From Patiria miniata (lineage: Eukaryota; Echinodermata; Asteroidea; Valvatida; Asterinidae), in the NCBI RefSeq assembly GCF_015706575.1, contig NW_024037050.1, positions 2,790,001 through 2,854,000 on the forward strand: a stretch of DNA of 64,000 nt, read 5' to 3'. Positions 12,201 through 24,200 of this stretch are shown one piece after another (position 1 is the first letter of the stretch; each line of letters starts with the position of its first letter). The position numbers and the translations under genes are program-made. The notes under the pieces are model-generated. The model was not told the origin of the DNA. It did not search any database and saw only the letters and a list, made by a program, of their open reading frames with translations.

Positions 12201-15200
12201 GGTGTCCCAAAAAAACTTGTGCAAGTAGTTATCCTTTATTCAAATTAGGTTTTGCCCTTCACCGACGTTTTCAAACACTGTATACTCAGTGTGTTACTGA
12301 GTATTACTATAATAGTTATCCTTTAATTTCTCAAAAACTACTTAACATGAGTATTCATCTTGATGGAGCATATACTCTTGTGTATAATCAGTGAAAATGC
12401 CATGGAAATCGTTCATGCAAACCAGAGATCTAACAGATTGTAAAAGGCTATGGGTTTTACACCCATTCCAATGGGATATCAGTGCATCAGCTTGTCATGG
12501 GCCTCTTCACTCTGAGTACATTACAAATTGTAAGTTAAAGGGAATATACATCATTTGCTTTTGCTGTAATTTTCAGAAATGGATGGAATTGGGGGGTTGG
12601 AAATATATAGCAAATATAGTTACACTGACTTTTTTGAGGTTTTGGGTTCGAAAATGCTATAAAAACCAAGAAAAACAATCATTTTCCTGTAGTCTGGTTC
12701 CCTGACTCCATTTAAGAAGAAACAGAGCAGTGTACATTTATTGGGGAATTGTAAGGTCAGGGAACCAGTCTAGCTGGCTTGTACCCGTTCATAGGTGTGT
12801 AATCGATTGCAAACAAGTGCGATGGTCAACTGGGGCCAGTTTTTGAAAAAAAGCCAGTTTTTTCCAACGCTGATCGGCCGATCAGCGTTGGAAATTGATA
12901 CAAAAATACCACTTTTCTTGAAAATGACAGTATACCAGGTGCCATGATTTTACAGGATGCTTTACACTGTCATTCACTAACAGTCCAGCAAGGTATTTCA
13001 AAATGATTTGGTAGTTTTATTTTTTGATGTTTGCAAATGTTGTATTTTCCCTTTAACTGTGCAAATCCCATCCCATTGGAATGGGTGAAAAACCCGTAGC
13101 CTTTTATAATCTGTCATAAATTTGCATGAATGGATTTCCGTGGCATTTTCACTGAATATATACTTCAGAGTATACTGTTAACAGGAAATGGGTCATTTGG
13201 GAGACATTCCCTCAGACTTGTGCACAAAATGTTTCCATCTTTAATGTCACCTTACCCCAATTTTACCTTATCCTGTCCCCACGGATTTCGGTATATACAG
13301 TGTATATGTTTTGGACCACGAGCAATTGATCTAATTTGCAACAGTAAAATGTTGCCTCTAAATAGGAGTTGTGACATTAGTTGAAATGTCTCCCTTATAC
13401 CGTATGTCCGGTGTCTCCCTAAGGAGTATAATTAATGACGACAAAATGTCTCCCAAAGGTATAATTAATATGCTCCATCAAGATGAAATACTCATGTTAA
13501 AGAGGTTGTGGAATGCTCGAAGACATTTCCGTCATTTTTCGGGTATATGTAGCCTAAGGTGTGATGAAATAAAAACGACTATTGTTTCTGTCATAAAATG
13601 AGTACAAAAGGTACTTTTGAGAGCTGTTTTTCAAGTCCTGTCATGCCTGTTTCGACCCGAACGTGCAATTTGTGTAAAAGTCATCGTTGCGGGCAGCAAA
13701 CAAAACACAGTAAATCGTGACGCAATTAACAAGACTCCCGATGCAGAGTAGCATAAACGATTTACTGTGTTTTGTTTGCTGCCCGCAACGACGACTTTTA
13801 CACAAATTGCACGTTCGGGTCGAAACAGGACCTGAAAAATAGCTCTCAAAAGTAACCTTTGTACTCATTTCATGACAGAAACAATAGTCGTTTTTATTTC
13901 ATCACACCTTATGCTACATATACCCAAAAAATGACTGAAATGTCTTCGAGCATTCCACAACCTCTTTAAGTAGTTTTTGAGAAAGTAAAGGATATCTGCT
14001 TGCACGACTTTTTGGGGGACACCCTGTAGTGTCCCAATACCACCTAAGCACTCAATGGTTTATGAATATCAGAAATAAATAAAATGTAGTACAGGTACTA
14101 TTGCGTTAAATTACATCCACTTGTAATGTTATTATCTCTCTGATATGAACTTGGTGCACACTTTCACCTTTAGGAGGTCGAAAATGTTGTTAAAGCTATA
14201 GTCCATCATTTGCAGCCATCCGAAAAAGTAACTGGCGTATTATTGTTGAAAAATATACTTGGCTGAAAGATAGTAAGTGGACTAAACTCCCTATGAAGCT
14301 ATCATTTTGAAGTAATCAACGAAAGGAGGCCTTTCCAACGGTGCGTCTTAAGACGCATCGTAGGAAAATTTAAATTAGTAGTTCGTTTTGTTATTCGGCG
14401 CAGCGCGCTCAGGCGACGCACAGGCGCACGCGGTTGCTATAATTCGTCAGATCAGTGCGCGACATCGCGTTTAGCTGCAATTCAAAACAATTCAAAACAT
14501 GATTCAGCAACTTTTGATTTGAAATTGAGATCCTAGAATGCTGTTTTTCTCTGAATATACAGCTGAAGCTGAGCTGAAACTTCATCAGGTTAGTTGTTCA
14601 GTATCCTTCATTGGATTTTGAACACTTTTGTTGCTTCAAACAAACAAAATGCACAAATTACAAATGATGGACTATATCTTTAACAAAATTCCTCCAACAC
14701 AGGAGACCCTTCAGGTGCCTGTCCACTGGAGCATTCCACTTTTGTGTCTGTTGCTTATTTAGGCCGAAAATTTAATGTTGGTATACCTATAATGGGAACA
14801 AGACAGACTGAAATGTACTTTGTCTACCATCCTTCTGTCCCTACGATTAGAAGTTTTGAAGTAACCGAATACAACATATGGCTCATATTGGGTGGCTACT
14901 GCATAAAGTGCTTGCTTCTTGCCAATGTGGCCCGGGTTTGATTCCCAGCTCGGACCATAATGTGAGTAGAAACCTAGAATTGTATGTTGATTCTCTCCTG
15001 TGCCACAAGGTGTTTTCTCGGAGCTCTCTGGTTTTCCTCCCTCCGCAAAAATCAACAATTTCCATCTCTGGCTGCTCTGCTCCGTGGTCAGACACAGATC
15101 ATATGGGGGCAGCCTTAGGCACCTTTACATGCCTTCAGCTGGACCACTTTGTGGCCGTGTCCTTCGCAATTCAGCTTCTCAGCTGCGAGTAAGGATGATT

Positions 15201-18200
15201 AACCCCCAAATTATTATTTGTATTATTATAATTGACTCGGGCATGATTCACTCAACTTAACTCAACCGTAAAGAACTGAGTGCTTTATAGGCAAAGCTAA
15301 AATTTGGAAAAGGAATATGCTGAACAGAAAAATTGTATCTGTGAACTGGTCATTTCTTACATTTTCAAATGACCCATAAAAAACAACTTTTTGGTGCATT
15401 TATATTGAACTCTTTCAGTGCCCGCGAAATTTGAAAAGTTTAACCCTAAAGCGCCCAACTTCGAGCGTTTTTGTTAATTGTTCAAAATTCTGTAAAAAAA
15501 AAAGTAAATAAGTTTTACTCACTAAATTTGTTGTTGTTACTCTCTGGTATATCCTTGATATATTTGAAAGTCAAAAGTAGTCACAAACATAGTGATACAC
15601 CCTGAAACACTGGCCTGAACACAGGGAGATTCCGCACTTTTTGCAGAAAATACGAGATTTAGTGCTGCGCCCTCTCTCAAGAACTCGAATGAAAAAATAA
15701 ATACAGGTCGTACATGCATGAAAATGGTACCATTAGAAAGAGCAAGAGCGCCCCCTTTTGATAACATATTTACTCTACCTCGTACATGTACGAGGTTTGG
15801 CAATTTTAAGTACGAACATTTACGAACATTACCTCGTACATGTACGAGGTTGGCGCTATTGGACTAACAAATATACCTCGTACATGTACGAGTTTGGCAC
15901 TGAAAGAGTTAACTCAAGAAACAGTATTGCCAAATTAAACTACTAGTATACTAGTAAACTGTACTACACATGTGTAGCCGCTGAATATAAAACTGTTTGC
16001 GTTCTATTTTTGAACACGGGTTGAAACAGAATCAGCACACATGCAGAGCAAATAAGAGCCATGGACCGTGGCTAGCTGTAACCGTCTCAATCACGTTCAC
16101 GCCAAGATGTCAGGGCTCTGTGTACACACAAGTGCAAGTTCAAACAATCCTTCAGATGTTCGGTATGTAGGTCATTAGAGTCACCCCAAACTTCACCTGG
16201 GCCGTCAGGCAGGTTTACACAGCGACATTTATTGTGAGATTTCTCAAAACGTCTTGTGAAAAGGGGTGTGGTCAATGCTGCGCCAAGACCTTGTCTGTTG
16301 GGAGGGCTCACAAGTATGTTCAACAGGGTGGTAATTTGCTTTTTGTTGGGGGGGGGGGGGGCTTTTACCTCATCTAACAACAGAGGGCGCTGAAAGTGCA
16401 TACCATCCATGGCTGCATTTTAGTCTCCATTTCCCATTTTTTTTTGGGGGGGGGCAATAGATTTAAGATTATAAACTTACAATATACCAGTAGGCTATAA
16501 AGGCTCATCCTTTTCGCTTTGTTTTTTTCTTTTCTTTTCATTTTCTCCTTTTTGGGTGGGGGGGGGGGGGGGAGTGGGTGATGGGGGAGTGGGTGATGGG
16601 GGGGAGTGGGGCCTCAAATGCCCAAGGGCCCCCCAAAATTAAGTTTGTCACCGGGTACTGTCATCTTGATTATTGGGCACTGAACAATCACAGAAGTATA
16701 CGCTGCCCTTAAGTCATAAACTGAAACTATGTATCCTCACGACTTTACCTTTTTTCTTTTCTGAAGGAGGGAGCTGGGGGGGGGGGGGGTTTAATATATT
16801 AATTTCATTTCCCTAACTACATGTACCGGTATGCTCATTCCAACAAGATTCTGTGTATTCAAACTGGCTGGGGGCAATAAAGCAATGGATCCATCGGAGA
16901 AGAACACGTCATGCAGTTTGTACATAAAGTCAGCAGAGAACACTGCATGGTGCATCACAAATGATCCTGGTCGTGCTGAGATGTTGGAGCAGTGTGAAAT
17001 CACAACTGACCATCTGTGCCCTAATCACCCAGCACACTGCCAATAAAACAGACTGTGTACCTTAATTATGTACACATGTCCGCATTATTGTACATACAGT
17101 ACAACCATTCATCTAATGCAGCATGTTTCAGACATGTAAATGTATGTACCAGTTCGTAGACAAATTTAATAAATGCCGAACAGTAGAACACATGTCGGTA
17201 TTTTGGCCTTCTGTGCAGTTCAGTGTTCCATGTAGAGTACCGAAGTGAATACATACATGTGTGCAAAAGGCATCAGCGCGTGATTCAGCCCATAAACCAA
17301 CACACGCGCGTACTCCACTCGTTTGCACTACACTTTCTGGTTCTAAATGACGTCACACTTTGGTATGTACATGTATGTAAATACCTGCGACAGTTTACCC
17401 ATTCCTATTGGTCGAAAGCCCGTCACATGGGTAGTCTTAAACTGCCATTCAAATACCAGTCAGTGACGTTTCAGACCGGTTTCAAAGCCTTCACTCAACC
17501 CCCGGCATTCATATCACACGTACCCCCCCCCCATTTCCTGAAAGCTAGATCCGCCCCTAAAGTCTGCAGTTTGACCTCAATTTGTTGGCCCAATTAGCAA
17601 GTAACGGTACATATGGCCAGTCAATTACCGTTCTTTTACAAACAGAAATAGAGTGCAAAGGGTATTTACTTATTTACTCGTTGGTCGAGAACCGAGCGCG
17701 TGATGTGCCACAACCACACCACAACCATGTACATGTATGGTGTCAGGGTACACCCCTTGGTACAAGAGTGATGTAACCCACAGGGTGTACATTACCTTGA
17801 TCGTAAAAATGGTAAAGATTTTTCCCTCTTTTTCTGAATAACTGTTATAAACCATTTTTGATGCTTCCGGAAAATCTATAAAAGAGTTTGTTTACCCAAT
17901 TTGGAAGCTTTCTAAAGCACAGTTTCAGAGCATCCTTCCTAACAAACACCTCCCACTCTTGCTCCCTCCCCACCCCTCAGTCCTCTCTCCATCCCTACCC
18001 CTCCCCCAAATGTTTCATCTTGAATGACAGCTCGAGTTCGAAAGAAAAATGTTGAAAAGTTCACATGTACCGGTAGTCTAAATATTCCACTCGGTAATCG
18101 ACAAGGGTCACATTATGACAACCTCATGAATTGGATACCACGAGAAGATGTGTCTGTTATTAGGCACAGGCTAAATTCCAAGAAAAGAAGTATCATCATT

Positions 18201-21200
18201 TACCAAACCCCCCCCCCCAACTCCCCCAAAAATAATTAAGATGCCCTAGCTAATCCGGCAAATTAAGTTTCAAGGATCAAGATGGCAAAAATTTGCCAGA
18301 ACTGATGGGACCCAGCTCACAGACAAGGGCAGGACGACACCTGAGGACGATTCGGCCAAGATTCCTGCACGACTTGCGAACCGACACGTTAATGCCCCTC
18401 AGCTGTTCCTGTGACATCCTTCTCCGATGTCATCACGCGGGTTTTTATTAGAGAAACGTTGGATGGTATTTTAAAATGTCGTGTAGCAATTACAGTAGCA
18501 AAGCTGTTTACAATAAATGTTTTATCACTGGGCATTTCCGTGCAAGTGCCTTGTAGCAAAGGGCATCATTTATTATGCAGCCTTGCACTGGGAGGGAATG
18601 TGAATACATACATAAATGTATCGACTCCCGTTAATAAGAACTCCACCGAGACCTAACCAAAATGTTTGTCATAAGAATTTTGCATTAAATGGAGCACCAG
18701 TCCTATCCATTGTGCACTTAAACATACAATTGGGACAGAGGTTTTTTTGTTCACTACATGTATAGCAGGAATTTTGTTATAACAGAGATTCTTTTAATAA
18801 GAGTTGACTGTACAATGGTCACTCTCTAAAATGAGCGTCCAAAGTGTGATTTTTTCCTGTCCCTGTAATACATTGGTACATGTACATGTACCCTTCGCAC
18901 TTTTGTAATTTGCCATTCAAGTGTCATACATGACACTTAGTACCACGTAGTTTGCTATTCATAATCACTCTTGGAGGACGTACAACTGCATTAAGGAGTG
19001 CATCAGAAAATCACAGATGTCAGATGTAACAGGGACAGGGCAAAAAGGGACCAAATGTATAGAACCCCACACAGGTTTCAAATGTTAAGCAGAGATCTAC
19101 ATGTATCTGCATGAGAAACTTGTATCTCCTTTAATCTTTGTTAACACTATAGTATACAATATACAAATTGCTAAGTTAAAGTCATCTATGTCCTCTTGTT
19201 ACAATACATGCATGTACATACTGTAAAACATTGCTACTGCACAGAACGAACCTAGCCCCATAACAATACCACCCAAAAACAAAATCCAATGAAATTATCA
19301 ATCCAAAGTTGGAATTTATAAAAAGATCAGAAATACAGCATATATATGTTTCACACCGCATTATTGCCATCAATTCTTTAAAATATACATGTATGCATCT
19401 ATAATATTTATGGGGCTTCATGTACATGTAAGAACAAGCTAATTTAGTTCAAGATGGAAACAAATTGTGGAATTACATGTACATGTACATGTACCAGTAC
19501 ATACCTTTTTATCCAGGTTGTTCGCTCTGAAAGACAGAATAAGTGCATCATTGTTCTCAGCTATTTCTTCAGCAGTAACCTAAGGGGAGTAAATGACAAA
19601 AAATGCACATTATTGATCATACAATATGTTTCAAGAATTAAAATTTGTTTTGTTGTGTATTCTTCATCAAGGTTTTCCACTAACTTCAAATTTCTTTAGA
19701 TTTCATTAGATATTTAAAGGTTGAGTATATCATTTGTCATTTGTGCATATTTTCGTCTGAAGCAACAAAACTGCTCAAAATCTAAAGATAGGTGCTTAAC
19801 AACTAACCTGATGAAATTTTAGCTTAGTGAATGCGGTGCATTCCAAGAAAACAATATTCTAGGATCTCAATTTCAATTCAATAGTTGCCAAGTCATGTTT
19901 TGAACTGCGCCTGAAATCAGCGTCTGTGACACGTTCTCATTCAGTGATTGCAGCTACGTGATGTCAAGCGCTGAACTGACATATAAAAACAAATGCGGGG
20001 GTTTGCATCATGTCAACGCTTGCGCACACCCATTCACAGGGAGTTTATTGCCATTACTATCGTTAATACCAAGTTACTTTTCTAATAATAATTTTGTCAG
20101 TTACTTTTGGATAACTTAAATGATGTACTTTTAACATTGGCTTCTACATGTATGTACCTGAAATGGTTGACAGCCACAGACAATCCCGTTTGTGAACAAA
20201 GACAGGCCATACATTGTACTTTTATCAAATAACACTTCGCATAATTCCAATAAATCTTGTTCCAGCAAACATCAAATAAACCAGTAGAAAGGCAGTTCTG
20301 TTCATTCTTTAGTAGACACACCCAATAAATGTATTGCAAGGGGTTGTACTGCAATATGTTTGGTCTGTACATGTACTACAATTACTGAGTTTTCTTTATC
20401 AGTTTTGATGTGCTTTGATTTTTGCTTGTATAGGCCTATGTGTCCACGGTAAAGAGTTTTCGTCCAGTTCTGTCAACCTTTTCAAATTATGTATCAACTT
20501 GTTCAAAGTATTCTGTTGACATGTTTCTCATTTGATTTTTTGCCCCTTTCTAACAAATGTTTTGGACCACAAGCAATCGATGTAGCCTATATGTGACAGC
20601 AAAAGTTTGCCTCTGAATAAGAGTTGTGACATTAGGGAGACATTGAAATGTCTCCTTAAATCTACCATGTCTCCTTTAACCACTTCGCGCCGGGATTATT
20701 TTTGCCGAAAATTTAGATTTTTGCAAAAGGCAAAATTTTCCAGCCAACTTCTGATATACAGCCAAATGCCACAAATACTGGGACTCGCAAGAGTCATCTC
20801 AACAACATTTGTACGATATTTCTTGCTGAAACTTTGTATGTTTTAATACTCCGAGGTGTGCACAAAAGTAATTGTAGAACAATAGGCCGTGCACAACGGC
20901 CAATTCAAGATCAACACACCGTCCGCCTCCACAGACTTCACAGATTTGTAAGTGTGTACAAAAGACACGATGGATTGTTAAGACGTTACCCAGAGGCGAG
21001 TCGAGGCAATCTTGACATTTTAACCCATCAGCCGTGCCTGTACCGGTATATACCGGTAAAAACCACCAGTGCATGGTATCACGTCCTCCGACGCGAACTG
21101 GTTAAGGGTACATTTACAGGAATTAAAACTACTTTAAACTGACTTGCAAACTTATTGAATTGCCAAAAGCAATTGAAAAAAAAATACATACTTTATGTCA

Positions 21201-24200
21201 CTCAAGATACGGTAACTCAACAACTCTTCCCAGAACACATGAAATATGTGTAAAAGCAATATACAGAACTTGTTTACAATAACAGGGAAAGGTTACTCAG
21301 TAATCATACAGCACCGACCAATGAAAAACATAAATAAATACAGCCAGCGGTAAACCCTCAGTGTTTTTTTTAATAGATACAGGGTCTGCTCTTGTGATTA
21401 ATGGCGGATGTCAAGGGCTTGACTGGCCCCATCAATCAAGGCTGGCATCAGACACCAAATGTAACTGGTTAAGCCACCCGTAAATTGGGGTGGGGGTTGG
21501 GGAAGTGACCACTTCAAGGGCAAGGTTGATTGAGGGGGGGGGGGGCGGGGTAAGTTAAGACAATTATTACTAGCTGTTTCAGCAATTCAGCCAAAACAGC
21601 TCTTGTTTTCGTTAAGATTTTTTTCCTTCTTTTTTATTTCCCTTTCTTTTCTTCCCCCATTTTCTTTTTCAGGCTCTTCTCCATAGAATTTGTATATGTT
21701 TTTCTTCTACCAATGGATACACTATGGCACTTTGGTAAGTCTGATGAACTTCAAACTTGGCAGACACTTAGACCCCCACCCGAAGCTGTATGCCGTAGAT
21801 TTTCATCCGGTTATCCTATATTTTTTTTTAAACCGAATAACAGTTATCTGATTCACCGGAAGTTCTCATTCAGTTCACAGTCATGCCAACAAAAAATGAA
21901 GAGTGAGATGCCACATGGAATGCGGTCCGGAATGAATATTTCGCAGGATTGAATCACTGGGCCTTAACAAAAAAACACTTGAGAGCTGTAATGTTGAAAA
22001 AAATGGGTGGGAACTCTCTAATCAGACAAATGGGCAGGTTATTCATGAACCAAGAAAACAGCTAGTAGCAAGTGAATTGTAGTTACAATCAGAGACCATG
22101 GAGCAAATTGGGTCATATTCCAGATGTTTTCTTTAGCTTGTGTAACACACAAAATGGAAGGCTTTATAATTGTTTCCAGGTTGGTTTTGAATATCCAGTT
22201 TCCAAAATCTAAACCAAATAGTGGAATTCAAATCGAATTTTCAAAAATCCGGTTAATCCCACCACTACTCGGTTGAATGGTAAAACTCTCATTAAAAATT
22301 CCTCCACCTTGGCAAGAGCTTAGAGTTAGAATGATATAGCACACTAATAGATTCCTGGCTTGCTGAATCACCGGCCCTAGTCCATTAATGTTTGTCATAA
22401 ACATCTGGCTACATTTATGATGGCACATGTTGACAGTATAGCATCCAGAGCCGACAGCAAGTCATGGTAAAAAATATCTGATGTGCTGTATGCATAAACG
22501 TGCACATACTGGACAAGCACAGCAGGTTGACATTACCACATAATGTGATCAATGTGCAGACAGCGTGGGCCATTACAAACAAAACGTTCTTCAGAATGTT
22601 CCTGAGAAAAAGGTTAAATGTTCACCAGGACGGAATGGCGTACGTGTACTCTTTGGAGTATGGAATATACATTATACCGTACATATGTATACTATGTACC
22701 AATATGTATTTTGATATCATGTGCTTGGATACTGCAATTTCATTGGTCAAGAACGGCCACACGTCCAGTCTGTAAAAATGCATACAATGGTAAAATCACA
22801 CTTGTACTGAGATAATAATAATAATAATAATTTGGGAGGCTAATCATCCTTACTCGCAGCTGGTATGCTGAATTGCGAAGGACGCGGCTACAACGTGGTC
22901 GGGCCGCTGGCACGTAAAGGTGCCTTTGGCTGCCGGCCACATCGACCAATATACCGGTATGACCACAGAGCACAGCCTGAGTTCGAAAGTGTTTGATTTT
23001 TCCGGAGGGAGAAAAACCGGAGGGCCCGGCCGGAGAAAAACCCTCATGGCCGGAGAAAAACCCTCATGGCACAGGAGAGAACCAACGCACAACTCTATAC
23101 TCACATGCGATCCGCGGCCAGGATTCGGACCGTGGTCACCTTGGTGAGAGGCGAGCGCTTTACGCACAAGCCACCCATGCCACCCTTATGAGAACTGCAT
23201 GCAATGCGCCGGCATAAAGGCCACACGGTCTCATGTCCGGCAGGGATTAGCCTACAGTTGTTAACCCTAACCTTCCCAAATTCTCCAAAATCCTCTTTGC
23301 AAAATGGAGGATTTTGCAGGATTGAGGCTATGGCAAAAAATGTGCGGCTGATTTTGGAATGCACTGTGTCAGTTCTTGGGCTGGACCTTGTGTTGTTTAT
23401 GCTCAGGTGTGCATAAAGTTAGACCTATAGATTATACTTGAAATCTTCCGTACTGCTCCAGGATGTCACTGGCTCTGTCTTAACTTATTGACAGTGATTG
23501 CTGGAGGTTTTTGCAGGATTGAGGCAGTCACCCCTCCAAGGACCACATTCAAGAAATAACAAAGGATTTTGCAGGATTGAGGCTGTATAGCAAGTTTTAC
23601 ATGGAGGCAGTTGGAGGATTTTGCAGGATTGAGGTTGCATCCTAGCAAAAATGCCTCTGAGGGAGGTACCGGTACATGTACAATTAGGGTTAGGGGTAAT
23701 AAACCGCAAGGATTTAATTTATTTCTTACATAGTTTCAACCATTTATCGTTTGGACTTATTGGCACGAGCGATATACAAAATACAAATGTAATTTTGTTA
23801 ACTGTAGTCTGTTATTGAAATACCGGTAGGAAGTCAAAGCATGAGTTACATCTACATTGTAAATACATTCACATCTACATTGTAAATACATTCACAAAAA
23901 CACCAATTTATGGTTTAATCCGTTTTGTATGACATTTTGATCACTATCTTGTTGGCAGTTTAATTTGGGAGCTGATCTAAGTTCATTTTTTTCATCATGC
24001 ATCTTCTTCTTTTTTTTAGGTTAATTTCCCCTGAGGATGCGTCTGTCGTCAAGACGCAAATTTACGCACGGATGACTGGCAAACACAAACAAGTGGAGAC
24101 TAGGAGACCAAAAAAAAAGAAAAAAAAGAGAGCTCTGAGAAAATGGCAGTGAAGAAAAAAATGCAGCCGGATGATGCGATCTAAATGTTGTTTTTTTGGT

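Larger units (their letters stand above)
12199..14028. mobile_element. Large palindromic mariner-like element, nested with other insertions
   Basis: Ends are AGGGTGTCCCAAAAAAAC (left) and its inverted counterpart ...GGGGGACACCCTGTA (right), a terminus seen in many mariner-type elements. Nearly the whole length folds back: 12320-12480 pairs with 13060-13500, and 13500-13690 pairs with 13755-13975. It is interrupted by a 5'-truncated SINE (12243-12310) and a TTAA MITE (12539-13052). No transposase frame. Confidence 0.7.
8753..19504 (-). other. CPNE: Copine intron between codons 162 and 163 (10.7 kb)
   Basis: The largest intron in the window and mostly repeats: GAGTC degenerate repeats (8865-9310), a TTAA-flanked element (9710-10173), a CAGTC-rich repeat (10563-10908), a 46-bp hairpin (11047-11148), a palindromic mariner-like element with nested insertions (12199-14028), a TTAA MITE (14190-14683), a SINE (14885-15236) and a triple palindrome (15777-15894). 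From 16.3 to 18.2 kb there are G and C homopolymers without a gene, and 18.8-19.1 kb is one half of a dispersed repeat. Confidence 0.7.

Noticed and set aside
12536..12705. Protein shared by 12.5 and 63.1 kb frames ([17 protein letters not shown]...)
   Set aside because: The identity comes from two copies of the same MITE; the frame does not persist in the older copies.
20799..21142. Cys-containing frames inside the TTAA element as a transposase remnant
   Set aside because: No DDD/DDE or zinc-finger pattern could be recognised and the element is only 422 bp.
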